Origin: Oasisia sp. SBJ-2009
Taxonomy: Eukaryota; Annelida; Polychaeta; Sabellida; Siboglinidae
Reading direction: 5' to 3'
DNA: 64,000 nucleotides
Assembly (NCBI GenBank): GCA_964017155.1
Contig: OZ024856.1
Span: forward strand, 9,995,882-10,059,881
Numbering within the stretch: the first letter of the stretch is position 1; each line of letters begins with the position of its first letter. A program made the translations under genes and the position numbers. Of this stretch, positions 1-13,200 are shown in pieces. The notes beneath the pieces are model-generated. The model saw only the letters and a program-made list of their open reading frames with translations, made no database searches and was not told where the DNA came from.

Positions 1-59
1 CTAAGTACAAGACACCAACATGAAATCCACGAAAACGACTAAGTCCTACGAGAAATCTG

Positions 60-252
60 TACGTTATTACATTATCAGGCGAAAGTGATTACATTATCAG
101 GCAAGAGGAGTTTATTACATTATCGGTTGAAAATTATTACATTATCGGTTGATGTTATTACATTATGAGGCGGTTATTACATTATCGGTTGATTTTATTA
201 CATTATCGGGCAGTTATTACATTACCGGGCGATTATTACATTATCGGTTGTA
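60..252. repeat. Short tandem array of ATTACATTATCGG units
   Basis: About nine units of 16-21 bp, each built on TTATTACATTATCGG followed by a variable TTGATTT, GCG or GGCGG tail. Spacing is irregular, so this is a degenerate minisatellite. No coding potential is seen. Related GACATTACCGGG wording occurs near 9829-9845. Confidence 0.8.
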
Positions 253-534
253 ACACCGTTAGAATATGCCCCACAGTCTTTGTTTTCCGGTGTTACCTTC
301 AAAATGACCTTCAAATGCTAAATCAAGGATGCCATCGGCGATAATCTTTGTCCTCATCGTACGAATATATATATTTCAAATACAGTTTGGGCACGATCTA
401 TCCAAAGGTCATATCACTTAATTAAAGTCATCAAAACATCCTTTACAAAAACATCTAACATTTTGATGCTACATAGTGATTATAATTAATGCTCTTCCTA
501 AAGAAAATATGGGATTTTGTATAAACATCTGTAG

Positions 535-535
535 C

Positions 536-631
<96 letters not shown>
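535..631. repeat. (TA)n microsatellite
   Basis: An almost uninterrupted TA run with one AATT break. The 63-residue open frame across it consists of alternating Tyr and Ile and is not a gene. Confidence 0.95.
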
Positions 632-633
<2 letters not shown>

Positions 634-1690
634 AATTATATTACGGTTACAACAAGTTAGTGCATAAACATATGTAGGTACAACAAACGAAATTATATTG
701 CTTGTTATCCAATATAATATTTTTTCTATTTTGTTCTTAGTAATAATTTATATTCTTAACTTATACCGTTTTGTTCAAAGCTGACGGGAAATGTTTTTAT
801 ATAATGTTGTTCTCTTGGAAAAACGTTGCTCACCAGCTAATTCTAGAGTCAATGTATATTTACAGCTAATGACTGTAAAACTGAACAGATGCGAGGTGCA
901 AACGACTCTACGTGCGTTTCTTTTCTTCTGCATATATCAATTATCAACGAATCATTGCAACTAATTGTAATCATGTAAAAGTATATGTAACGATTGTATG
1001 TTCCGTCATTTGGCATATGTCCATTAAATGTCTTGTGTCACATCGTTTGTTTGTCGTAATTTCCAAGCATAATATGCTTGGAAATTAGGACAAACAAACG
1101 ATATATTATATCAAAACCATTACGTGTGGTGACAATACAAATATGAAAGACGACTATTCTACTATGATTAGGTGTAAATTATTAAAATAAGTACAACCCC
1201 TGAGTGTATTGTCCAACATCCTTTATTGCGTAACATGTTTTTCATAGAGAGGCATGGCGTTATATTAGTATTTTATTTCAGGTAAGTGGAAAAGTTCAAT
1301 TTGCGGTCCAAAATCAGGAATAAGTGCTTTTGCAAATGTTAGGCGAAACAGGCCCCAGCACTTGACAATGCTGTTGGTAAGAAGACTGTCGACGACGAGT
1401 CACCAGGACGACTCAACACCTCTCATAAGTGCTACGTGGATAATTTTTGATTACTCCGCGGCAGCAATAGCTACGCCCCACGCTGTATTTCTTGCCACTG
1501 CAACCTACATAGAGGCGCACAAAGCAAGCCAACATTAATCCATTAAGCCAACACAGGCAACAGAGAGGAGGACGATGTTTTTCTTAGTTACGCTACAAGT
1601 ACAAACTACAGATTTACGAAGTAACTTTGAAATAGGTGTTGTGTGTATCTTATGTTAGTGTGTTAAGTTGTACGTGAGTGTGTATGTATT
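632..1690. other. Non-coding AT-rich stretch
   Basis: Apart from the palindrome at 1042-1102 I see no gene, splice-bordered exon or recognisable element here. Confidence 0.6.
1042..1102. repeat. Near-perfect 61 bp palindrome
   Basis: Two 30 nt arms (1042-1071 and 1073-1102) are separated by a single A and pair at 29 of 30 positions. The only mismatch lies in GTCGTAATT versus AATTAGGAC. The RNA would form a long perfect stem. It could be a tiny MITE, a recent fold-back duplication or a small-RNA precursor. No flanking gene explains it. Confidence 0.85.
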
Positions 1691-1696
1691 CGGTGT

Positions 1697-1698
<2 letters not shown>

Positions 1699-1795
<97 letters not shown>

Positions 1796-1800
1796 TGTGT
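1699..1800. repeat. (GT)n microsatellite
   Basis: About 50 GT dinucleotides with rare GA and TA interruptions. Confidence 0.95.
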
Positions 1801-2300
1801 AAACGTCAGTACATTACTTTGCAGACTCTATATCAATACAGTGATCAGCAAATATGACTTACAGTCATAACCTAGTTTAGGTGAACAATTGGCACGATGT
1901 GGTTTAGCTCTTACACAACAGTTGACTTGTGTCACGACAAAAGAAAACCCAAAGAGCAAGACGATGAGCTTAGTGGCATTAACCCTGCAACATATCAAGT
2001 ACACCATGAAATAAGCTTAATTGAATATTGACATTTTTAGCAACATTTCCATGCTACCATCATTATAATAAACTGTCCAAAGACAACACCAAATAAGTCG
2101 AATCATATTATACTTGCTGTCCTTTTTTTAAAACTAGATAATGCGCCACAACATAACAGAAACACAATGATCATACTTATACTGCATGCATGCCTATGAT
2201 ATCTAGAAAACACACCGGGTTTCGTTAGTGGTAGACCCGTGCACAATGAGAAGTGCAAAATTTGAAGGTAAAAAAACGCTCCCTGTCAATCAATTGGCTA

Positions 2301-3642
2301 TACCACATTACAGTCATTTGCAAAGGTTTAAGACCATGCACAATTTTAAGCATTTTACGGTATGGCATCAGATTACGTCATATAATGCCTGAATTGCATC
2401 ATCATGTTGGGGCATTGAAGCAATATGCTTTGTCTGCTGCTGTCAGTATCGATTAGGTGTTATTCAGTTTTGTCTTCATCCCTGAAATTGGCAGAAAATC
2501 GTCATTCATACAGGTTCTAAAGGGACCAATAATAACTCTACATGGAGAAGGACATACTCAAGCTCAGAGTCACGACAAAACCAAGCGGTTAAGCTAACTC
2601 TTAATCGTAAAACACTGCTTGACTCGTCAATGGATGGATGGAGATGCTAGGAAGCTAAGGAGGATAGGCAGCATTAAAGAGATAGGTTTTTATACTTCGG
2701 CCGAATTAAACTATATCTTCTGATTTAACACTTTAAGTACAGAAATAAGTCTCAGTACTGTTTCGCGACGCCTCAGCAAGGAATTTGGTCTGAAGTCCCG
2801 CAAGCCGGCCAGGATGCCATGTCTGACACTTGTGATCAAAATAAGAGAATGAACTTTGGCAGACGACATCGCCACTGGACCTTCGCACAGTGGAAGAAAG
2901 TGTTGTTCTCAGACGAACTGGCCATGCAAGAGGCACGTTCGGCGGCCAGTAGGTAAGCGAGTTAATACATATTATACAGCAGCCACAATGAAACACCCTC
3001 CAGGTCAGATGACTTGGAGTGCCATGTCATGTTGTGGTACTTCTGGTCTGTATATTATACCACGTAACAACACTACGAATGGACCTCGGTACTTGGAAGT
3101 GCTGAAGTAGAAGCTTAAGCTGCATACGGACATCCACAAATGCACGATTTTCATACAGGATTGCGCTCCTGGTCACCGATCCAAAGCAGCCATTGTTTTC
3201 CTGAAGAAGAACAACATCTCCGTGCTGGAATGGTCTGGGAACAACCACGATCTAAATCCCATCGAGAACCTGAGGACTATACTATAGTGTGGGATAATGT
3301 GAAACACAAACAACCACCAAGAGCTCAACATTTGAAACAAGCTATCAAGGATGTCTTACGTCACCGATATCACCCATTAGTACTGCGAATTTCTGGGTTT
3401 TCAGCAAGCCACGATGTACCAGGCGGCCATTGACAGCAAAGAAGACGACTCGAAATACTGAAAATTATACACTACACTAACACTTTTGGACGACGTAAAA
3501 TTTCCTATTATGTTGTACTATGATTATTGGGCAAATTAAATTTATATAATGTTACGTGAAGACCCAAAAATAGTGTTGTCAAATTTCTTCCATAAATCGT
3601 GCATGGTCTAAACCTTTGCAAATGACTGTGATGCAAACTGTA
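2301..3642 (+). mobile_element. Tc1-type DNA transposon, degenerate
   Basis: Terminal inverted repeats are visible. CAGTCATTTGCAAAGGTTTA at 2311-2330 matches, in inverse, TAAACCTTTGCAAATGACTG at 3609-3628, with further pairing outside. The right end stops at a TA (3641-3642), as expected for Tc1/mariner TA target sites. The left outermost bases have diverged. Length of about 1.34 kb and a central transposase relic fit a once-autonomous Tc1 element. It is non-functional because the transposase frame is broken. Confidence 0.85.
2740..3440 (+). pseudogene. Tc1-like transposase relic (DDE)
   Basis: Reading across three frames gives the order expected of a Tc1 transposase. First comes a helix-turn-helix end like STVSRRLSKEFGLKSRKPAR, then a WTFAQWKKVLFSDE segment with the first catalytic Asp. 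FIQDCAPGHRSK then carries the second Asp, and WSGNNHDLNPIEN the third. The third residue is Asp, which fits Tc1 relatives with a DDD triad. The enzyme would cut and paste the element in the nucleus. Frameshifts near 2850 and in the middle plus a TAG at 3107 break it. The N-terminal DNA-binding half is barely recognisable. It lies inside the terminal repeats at 2301 and 3642. Confidence 0.85.
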
Positions 3643-3649
3643 TCTTATT

Positions 3650-5080
3650 AGGTGTTAGTGTGAAGCACGTGTTGCTTCCCAGTTGCACATTTGGAAAACT
3701 GAGTTCTGACTTCGGACACGACAACAATATGATAGGCCTAAGTTCGATCAAGTCACTGATTAATATACCTAGACTGTCACATGATAAGTAAAAACCGTTT
3801 AAACAAGCAAACCATTTACAAGGATACTATAGCCGGTATCGTTTTGAAACGTTTAATCGCCGCAGCTAATCTGCTTGGCCTAAGTAGTATGTAATTTGAT
3901 TATGACTTGTCTTTAACTACAACGAAACTAATAATGCTCTCATCCTGATTCAGTCAGTGTTCTATATAATTATACACACGCGGAAATGGGAATGTTTTGA
4001 AAGCGGATAATAGTTGCGTATAATAATTATAATATAACTGGCACACATGTTATTAGATACTTAAACGTATTGTTTGCTCTGTCAGTATGTGTTATGCACA
4101 CATATATGCTACGCTTAGTTGTTAGTAACGTTTACCATGTTTACATAACAGCTCCCATGCTGTAAGAAATCTTAACTGTTAAAGCTAAGCGCTACAATGA
4201 ATGTTATTTACGTTGACGCGCGGGCGCCAGCTCCTAAGCATGTTTTTTATATTTAATCTTACGTTCTAATACTACAACATGCATGATGAAGGTTTACTGC
4301 CTGACATTTGTGTTTATTTTCGTTTTAAACTCGGTCCTCGGAACAATGTTCCCAATTTGAAAGATGCCGCTTGCAACACGGTCAAATAGTAAACCATACA
4401 TCAAGGTTCAAAAGAAATGTCTTTGCAATACACGCATAAAATATAATCCTGATAACATAATTACTGCATATAATTCCATGGTTGGTAATAACGTAGAGAC
4501 GAGCAACATTACCGCAATACCCTCTATATGATACAATGTGCTGCTAGATGGGAGCATAGTAGGATTCCCTTTTTTGTTATGATTAGTTTACCTTTTACAA
4601 CGAGAATTTCTAATCATCGTATCCCAGGGACCAGCCCGTTCATAGGCACATACAAACATTGTAAAATGTCACGTCATATTAAAGTATTGCATTGCTGTCA
4701 TATAATTAACATGTCCAATCTCGCTATAGTACAGAAATGCAGCGATGGTAAGTGTTTTCAAACGAACACATCGGCTAAGTGTGTTAATATCGATCATTGC
4801 TGACTGTTGGCCAATCAGATTGACACTCTGTTCTCTCTTAAAAAAAGTTTTGGATAAATTAAGCCAACTAATTATGGAAAATGTATCGGCTGAAAAATAC
4901 ACTTTACTATAGAATGGTCACTCACATGTTGTATCTCGTATACACAAACACAAAAATGGATTACTTCTTGCGACTCTGAACACGGCGACAATACACTGAA
5001 ACAACCAAACACGATTACAATGATTTTAAGTAATTGATAATTTTGCAACATCTTTCTGTCGTTGTTTGCCATAAATAGTA
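3650..5080. other. No gene recognised
   Basis: AT-rich sequence with only short chance open frames (for example 4528-4803). I see no conserved motif, repeat array or exon-like segment. Confidence 0.55.
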
Positions 5081-5100
5081 TACAATGGGCTTCCACAATT

Positions 5101-5183
5101 AAATCCACGTTAGTCGCCAGAGGCGCTAATAGGCAACTAGACCCTAGTTGCGTATCAGCGCCTCCAGCGACTAACGTGGATTT
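5101..5183. repeat. 83 bp palindrome beginning AAATCCACGTTAGTCGC
   Basis: Left arm 5101-5140 and right arm 5144-5183 pair over 40 nt with four mismatches around an ACC spacer. The arm end GACTAACGTGGATTTGT recurs at 21453-21469, so this is the fold-back end of a dispersed family. Confidence 0.85.
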
Positions 5184-5279
5184 GTTTGCATGTTTTGCTG
5201 AACGCTTGTTTAAATCATCCTCAGTTAGCTATTTACCATGCAGGCGCGTAGCCAGCGATAGTTTGTACGTGGGCATGCC

Positions 5280-5490
5280 GTATGGGTGATCAATAGACAG
5301 AACAGCATTCCGTATATTCAATAGACAGAACAGTCAAAACAACGCACTGAATTCAATCGAACATCCCGCGACGTTTCATCGACTGTAAATGTACCTTAAT
5401 GTAGATATTATGCTTTCATATTGACGGACATGTTATACGATATCAATATTTAACTATGTGTGAAGACGTAGCAGTCTCGTGTGATGCATA
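5280..5490 (+). repeat. Dispersed repeat, copy 1 (TGCTTTCATATTGACGG family)
   Basis: Contains TCGACTGTAAATGTACCTTAATGTAGATATTATGCTTTCATATT-type sequence followed by ATACGATATCAATATTTAACTA and a GTAGCAGTCTCGTGTGATGCATAC end. The same series is found at 21148-21400 and, inverted and partial, at 19235-19365. The large minisatellite starts exactly where this copy ends. Confidence 0.75.
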
Positions 5491-6557
5491 CATGCGGACC
5501 AACACAAACACGGGGACACACGCGGATATTCGGGGACACATGCGGAAAAACACGGACAGATATGGACACACTTCCGTACAAACGCGGAAACACGCGGATA
5601 AAAGCGGACACACTCACGCACACGTATACACGCGTACACACAGGGACAAAAGCAGACACACTCGCGCACACGTACACACGAGAACACAAGCGGACACACG
5701 GCGACAAACGCATACACACCCGCATTCACGCGGACAAAAATGGGTACACTTGCGCACACGCATACGCGCGAACACACGCGGACAAACGCGGACACACTCG
5801 GACAAACGCGGACACAATCACAAACGCACACGGACAAACGCGGGAACACGTGGACACACTTTCGGAAAAATGCACACAATCGCGCACATTCACAAGCGGA
5901 CAAACGCAGACACACGCGGACACACTCGCTGACATGTGCGGACACACGCGGACAAACGCGGATACACGCGGACACACTCGAGAACAAACGGGGACTCATG
6001 GGAACACAAGCGGACACACTTGCGGACAAACGCGGACACACTCGCGCACACGCACACTCGCGGACACACGCGTACAAACACTAACAAACCCGGACACACT
6101 CGTGGACAAAGGCGGACACACGCCGACAAAATCTGACACTCATGGATACACGGGAACACACGCGGTCAAACGCGGACGCATGCGGACAAACGCGGACACA
6201 TATGGACACACTTCCGGTGAAACGCTGACACACGCGGTCAAAAGCGGACACACTCGCGCACACATAAAAGCAGACAAAGGCAAACAAACGCCACTAAACG
6301 CGAACACATTCGCGAACAAACGCGGACTAATAGGGACACACGCGGACACACTCGCGGACAAACGCGGATACACCCTGAAACACGCGGACACACGCGGACA
6401 CACGCGAACAAAAGCCGACACCCTCTCGCACACGCACATGCACGCGCGGACACACGCGGACGAACGCGAACAAACGCGGACACACTCGCGGACAAACGCG
6501 GACACACTCTGGACACGCGGACAAAATCTGACACTCGTGGATACACGCGGTCAAACG

Positions 6558-7640
6558 CGGACACATGCGGACAAACGCAGACACACATGGACACAGATCC
6601 GAACATACTCGGACACACGCGGACTAATGGGGACACACGCGGACAAACGCGAACAAAAGTGGACAAACTCGTGAACAAACGCGGAAACACGCCGACAAAA
6701 TCGGACACACGCGGATACACGGGGACACACGCGGACACATACGGACAAACGCGGACACACATGGACACACTTCTGGACAAACGCGGACACACACGGACAA
6801 TAGCGGACACACTCGCGCACACGTACACGCGGGTACACACGCGGACAAAAATGCGAACAAACGTGGATACACTCGCGGATAAACGCGGACACACGCCGAC
6901 AAAATTGGACACACGCTGTTTCAAGGGGACACACGGTGACAAACGCGGGCACACGCGGAAAAAAGCGGACATCCTCGCGCACACGTACACGCGCGGAAAC
7001 ACGCGGACAAACGCGAACAAACTCGGATACACTCGCGGACAAACGCGGACATACGCCGACAAAATCGGACACTCGCGAATAGGCGGGAACACACGAGGAC
7101 AAACGCGGACACATGCGGACAAACGCGGACACACATGGACACACTTCCGGACAAACGTGGACATACGCGGTCAAAAACGGACACACTCCCACACACGTAT
7201 ACGCGCGGACAAATGTGGGCACATGCGGACAAAAGCGGACACACGTGTACACACGCGGATACACGCGGATACACGTGGACACACGCGGACACACGCGGAC
7301 AAAAGCGGATACACAAAGCGATCAAACTCTGACATACGGAGACACCCGGACACTTGCGGACATACGCAGACAAACGCGGACACACGAGAACACACGCGGA
7401 GACATTCGCGAATAAACGAGGACACACGCGGACTAATGCGAACACACACGGACAAATGCGGACACTCTCGCGTACACGTACACACGCGTACACACGCGAA
7501 CAACCACGGACAAACTCGCGGTCAAACGCGGACACTCCCCGACAAAAGCGGACACACGCGGATATACGGGGACACACGCGGACACATGCGGATACGTGCT
7601 GACAAACGCGGACACACGTGAACACACTTATGTACAAAGG
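6558..7640. repeat. 1,083 bp higher-order unit, copy 1
   Basis: The segment from 6558 repeats immediately at 7641 at an offset of 1,083 bp. Identity is complete as far as I can follow to 7628, then differs by single substitutions. The 344-codon open stretches at 6587 and 7670 are identical in translation, which shows near-zero divergence. Confidence 0.85.
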
Positions 7641-8723
7641 CGGACACATGCGGACAAACGCAGACACACATGGACACAGATCCGAACATACTCGGACACA
7701 CGCGGACTAATGGGGACACACGCGGACAAACGCGAACAAAAGTGGACAAACTCGTGAACAAACGCGGAAACACGCCGACAAAATCGGACACACGCGGATA
7801 CACGGGGACACACGCGGACACATACGGACAAACGCGGACACACATGGACACACTTCTGGACAAACGCGGACACACACGGACAATAGCGGACACACTCGCG
7901 CACACGTACACGCGGGTACACACGCGGACAAAAATGCGAACAAACGTGGATACACTCGCGGATAAACGCGGACACACGCCGACAAAATTGGACACACGCT
8001 GTTTCAAGGGGACACACGGTGACAAACGCGGGCACACGCGGAAAAAAGCGGACATCCTCGCGCACACGTACACGCGCGGAAACACGCGGACAAACGCGAA
8101 CAAACTCGGATACACTCGCGGACAAACGCGGACATACGCCGACAAAATCGGACACTCGCGAATAGGCGGGAACACACGAGGACAAACGCGGACACATGCG
8201 GACAAACGCGGACACACATGGACACACTTCCGGACAAACGTGGACATACGCGGTCAAAAACGGACACACTCCCACACACGTATACGCGCGGACAAATGTG
8301 GGCACATGCGGACAAAAGCGGACACACGTGTACACACGCGGATACACGCGGATACACGTGGACACACGCGGACACACGCGGACAAAAGCGGATACACAAA
8401 GCGATCAAACTCTGACATACGGAGACACCCGGACACTTGCGGACATACGCAGACAAACGCGGACACACGAGAACACACGCGGAGACATTCGCGAATAAAC
8501 GAGGACACACGCGGACTAATGCGAACACACACGGACAAATGCGGACACTCTCGCGTACACGTACACACGCGTACACACGCGAACAACCACGGACAAACTC
8601 GCGGTCAAACGCGGACACTCCCCGACAAAAGCGGACACACGCGGATATACGGGGACACACGCGGACACATGCGGATACGTGCTGACAAACGCGGACACAC
8701 GTGAACACACTTCTGTACAAAGG
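7641..8723. repeat. 1,083 bp higher-order unit, copy 2
   Basis: Head-to-tail duplicate of 6558-7640. Divergence from copy 1 only appears at the right edge (TTCTGTAC versus TTATGTAC at 8713 and 7630). Either a very recent unequal exchange or an assembly duplication would give this. Confidence 0.85.
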
Positions 8724-9652
8724 CGGACACACGCGGACAAATGCGGAGACACATGCGCACACGAACACGCGCAGACACACGACTACAAACGTGGACACAC
8801 GTGGTCAAACGCGGACACACCCTGACACACGCGGACACACGCGAACAAAGCGGACACCCTCGCACGGGCACACGCGGATAAAAATACGAACAAAGGCGGA
8901 GAAACTCGCCGACAAACGCGGACACACGCCGACAAAATCGGTCACACGCGGATACACGGGGTCACAAGATGACAAGCGCGCACACACGCGAAAAAGGCGG
9001 ACACTCGCAATGACACTCGTGAGCAAACGCGGACAAACGCCCACTAACGGGGACACACGCGGACAAACGCTGACACACGCGGACAAAAGCGGATATATTC
9101 GGACACAAGCGAACAAAAGCGGACACTCTCGCGCACATGCAAATGCGCGGACACTCGCGGACACACGCTGACAAACGCGGACACACCCACGCACGCAAAC
9201 GCTCAAATACACACGCACTCGTGCACACACACGGACAGGCACACATGCACACGCACACACGCGTACACACGCGGACACACTCGCGGACACACGCGGACAC
9301 ACGGGGACCCACGCGAACAAACGCGGACACACCCGGATATAAGCGGACACACTCGCGCACGCGCTCACGCACACGCGCGGTCACACGCGGACACACGCGA
9401 ACAAACGCGGACACATTCACGGACAAACGCGGACACCCTCCGATAAAACCGGGAACACGCGGGTACACGGGGACACACGCGGACAAACGAAGACACACTT
9501 CCGGACAAACATGGACACACGCGGACAAAAACGGACCCACTAGCGCACACGCACACGCGCACACGACTCGTACACGACACGCACACGCACACGCACACGC
9601 ACACGCACACGCACACGACATGCACACCCACAAGCACACACACCATTGGGGA

Positions 9653-10270
9653 GAAAACAACTAACTAGAATATAATGTAGAAAACATAACATTTAGCTGC
9701 ATAACCGTGATGGCGTGGTAGGATTTTAGATACCTTGACAGTTTGTTTAACTATTATACATACACTGATCACTCATGTTACTCTCTCACAATTGACTTTG
9801 TCTACGTTAGCTACATTTGTTGTAGGAGGCGACATTACCGGGTGCCATAGTAGAAGGTTACATTACCTGGCCACATACACACACGCACATGCACAACACA
9901 TTCATTGACAGGCCGTCGTCTATATGGCCCATTAATTGATCGAGTGCGGTTTGAGGATCTGAAACACGCACGCAAGTAGTCTATTGCAAAAAATAAGACG
10001 CACGAATTTGGATCATACTAATTCACGACATATCCGTCAGATGGCTCCATTTTGTTCTTTGGCCTAGTTTGTAGTGTACCACTTATCCGCTAGGGGGTGC
10101 TACGTGACCCCCTGACCCCAGAACAATTATTTCGATGGGGCGCTATATAAGAAATAAACTATTATTATAACTATTATTTTGAAATAAGACGCACGCATTT
10201 TGACAGTACTACTTCGTGACATGTCCGCTAGTCGACCCCACCAGTTAATCAACTATCCGCTAGGGGGCGC
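9653..10270. repeat. Intergenic, with two copies of an AATAAGACGCACG repeat
   Basis: Two related blocks at about 9988-10135 and 10182-10290. Each runs from AATAAGACGCACG, through a (T)CACGACAT(A/G)TCCG stretch, to TATCCGCTAGGGGG(T/C)GC. The CTATATAAGAAATAAACTATTATT string at 10143-10166 resembles tails of short interspersed repeats. A related TATCCACCAGGGGACGCCACTT block lies at 27277-27298. Confidence 0.6.
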
Positions 10271-10290
10271 CACTTTACCATTGACCTTCG

Positions 10291-13200
10291 TTGGCCTCCT
10301 TGAAACCTGAAATATCCCAAGCATTGGCTTCCCTTGTAGATGAGCTGCGCACCATCGAAGACACTCGGGCTATGCGTATCGGGGATTGTTTCAAGTACAA
10401 CCGCAAAGTTGTCACATCCAGCAGACGGCGGTCAGTTCCTCTTAAGTCGTATATGCTGTGCAAAGCTGCAGGACGGATGTTCAACGGTCACGAGTTGATC
10501 GACTGCCGCTACTTAACTCAGAGTGACAAGAAAGCCTTGGGCTGGTCCAGACTCGTGACCAACGACGTATGCGAGGATGACGAGGTCGACCTATACGACG
10601 GCGACACACCTGAGAACGTTTTTAGCGATCCCGCGGTACGGCTCGTTGAGCGCGACCCCGTCTCACATCAAGTCGGTGTTGTACAATCACCTGTGTTGTA
10701 CACATTCTACCGACAACACCCGATCGCTATAACCCTCGATAGTGGTGCTACGATTAACATGATCCTCGCGTCCACAGCTCGCGCGTGTAAGCTACCTATC
10801 ACGCCTATCTTTCAAATCGCTCGACAAGCCGATGGTGTGACGCCACTGGACGTTATTGGAGAAATCCACTGCAACGTCACCAGAGGAAGCTTGTCTTTCC
10901 AATTCGATGCACTAGTGGTTAAACAACTCGACGTCGATGTTTTAGCAGGAAACCCTTTCCTTGCTCGCAATGACGTAGCTGTCCGCCCGTCCAAGAAGCA
11001 GATCATTATCGGGGATGCCGACATTATCTACTACGGCACAGACGAATGCAAGGCTGATGTGCCCTCCGTGAGACGTACACAAGCCTTCCTCCTGCGAAAT
11101 CCCCGCAAGACTGTCATCCTACCGGGAGATTATCTGGAGCTACACACACCTTGTGACGTTAACACCGATACACTGTGGGCTCTCGAGCCTCGACTGGACA
11201 GTCGTACCAACATGCAGAGTAAGCCAGAGCGGGCGTGGACTCCTCCCCAAGAGATCCTCTCGACCAGTGGAGCTCTGCACAGCGACTTCGATGACGTGTT
11301 TGACACAAAGCCGTCCTTATACAACGGAGCTAGCGGAAAGATCCAAGCCTTCGTTAATATGGGCCCCACATTGCCCCCACAACGAAAGGGAAGACTCCCT
11401 CAGTACAATAGAAGTACCTTAAACGAACTTCAAGACAAGTTCGATGAGCTTGAATCCGGTGTCATCGCAAAACCTGAACAAGTGGATGTCAGAGTAGAGT
11501 ACCTTAATCAGTCATTCCTGGTTCGGAAGCATCATGGCTGCAATAGACTCGTTACTTCCTTCGGTACAGTTGCACAATACAGCAAGCCCCAACCGTCTTT
11601 GATGCCAAGCGTCGACAGTGTCCTTCGCCAGATAGGAAAGTGAGAGTATATCATTGTCACCGATCTCGTAAAGGCATTTTACCAGATTCCACTTGCCCAT
11701 GACTCGACGAAATACTGCGGCGTCGCTACGCCATTCAAAGGGATTCATGTCTACTCCAGGTCAGCAATGGGCATGCCTGGTTCAGAGACACACCTCGAAG
11801 AACTGATGTCCAGAGTCCTGGGCGATCTGATACAAGAAGGGTTTGTAGCCAAAATCGCGGTTGACCTTTATGTTGGCGGGAACACACCTGATGAGGTTTT
11901 CCACAACTGGATCCGAGTGCTAATTGCATTGAGGCACAACAACCTGCGACTCTCCCCCACAAAGACCATTGTCTGCCCCAAGTCTACTGTGATCCTCGGA
12001 TGGATATGGTGCAACGGTACTCTGCAGGCCTGTCCGCACAAGATTGCCACACTATGTGCTGTTGAGCCCCCTGTCACCGTCGAAGGTCTGCGCTCCTTCG
12101 TGGGTGCGTACAAGGTCCTCAGTCGTGTTCTGCCAGGCTACGCTAATCTACTTGATCCACTTGATCAAGCGACTGCCGGCAAAGCATCGAACGAAAAGGT
12201 ACTTTGGTCTGACGAACTAGTGAACGAGTTCAAGAAAGCGCAGACAGCCCTGGATACCGGCAAATCCATCGCGATCCCTCGTCCCAGCGACGTGCTGTGG
12301 ATCGTTACAGATGGTTCTATAAAGAACAGAGGGATTGCAGCAACGCTGTACGTCCTCATAAGTGGCAAATTGCTACTAGCAGGCTTCTTGAATGCAAAAT
12401 TGCGCAAACATCAGGTCACATGGTTACCATGTGAAGTCGAAGCATTGACCATAGGTGCTACGATCAAGCACTTTGCTCCATTCATCATCCAGTCATCACA
12501 CGCTACTGAGATCTTGACAGACAATCGCCCGTGTGTGCAGGCACACGAGAAGCTCATGCGCGGTGAGTTCTCATCCAGTTCGAGAGTCACAACATTTCTC
12601 TCAACTGCAAGCCGCTACCGTGTTCACATCAGACACATAGATGGTGTTGCAAACTTACCATCAGACTTCGGAAGCCGCAATCCTCGTGAGTGCCACAGTT
12701 CAAGTTGTCAGGTTTGCAAGTTCGTTAAAGAGGTGGAAGACTCCATTGTATTCAGGGTTTCTATGGACGATGTTATCGACGGTTCTGTCAAGATGCCATT
12801 CACTAGCCGTGCTGCCTGGCATGCCACTCAGCTCGAGTGTCCAGATCTCAGACGCACTCATGCTCACTTGACACAAGATACTCACCCTTCAAAGACGTTG
12901 GTCAAAGTCGGCGACGAAAAAAGATATCTAAGGACTGTCTCTGTAGCCAACGATGGCGTCTTGATCGTCAAAGATAATCAGCCTTTCCAACCACCACGCG
13001 AGCGCATTGTTGTGCCCCGGCCTATAGTCGATGGCCTCTTGACCGCGCTACACATCAGGTTCTCCCACCCATCTAGGACCCAACTGAAACGTATCTTCAA
13101 CAGATACTTCTTCGCACTAGACTTCTACAAAGCATCAGAAGATACTTCAGTCGCGTGTCACCAATGTCAAGCCGTCAAGGCTATCCCAGTGTACTTGCGG

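Larger units (their letters stand above)
5493..9652. repeat. 4.1 kb CpG-rich minisatellite, GCGGACACAC / GCGGACAAAC units
   Basis: Built from 10-12 bp units with the core GCGGACA followed by CAC, AAC or CACTC. The plus strand is rich in A and C and has few T. Unit order is irregular but blocks recur. Because the unit rarely makes stop codons, long open frames appear in several frames on both strands. Their products are low-complexity (RGHTRTNADT-like on plus, RVCPRVSAFV-like on minus) and are not credible proteins. The right end passes into (CACACG)n near 9575-9620. Confidence 0.93.

Noticed and set aside
62..252. ATTACATTATCGG array as a CRISPR locus
   Set aside because: Repeats are short and degenerate with no unique spacers of constant length, and the genome is eukaryotic.
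5454..9664. Many long open frames on both strands (up to 397 codons)
   Set aside because: They are translations of GCGGACA repeats. Composition is low-complexity and several frames are open at once, as expected for a stop-poor repeat.
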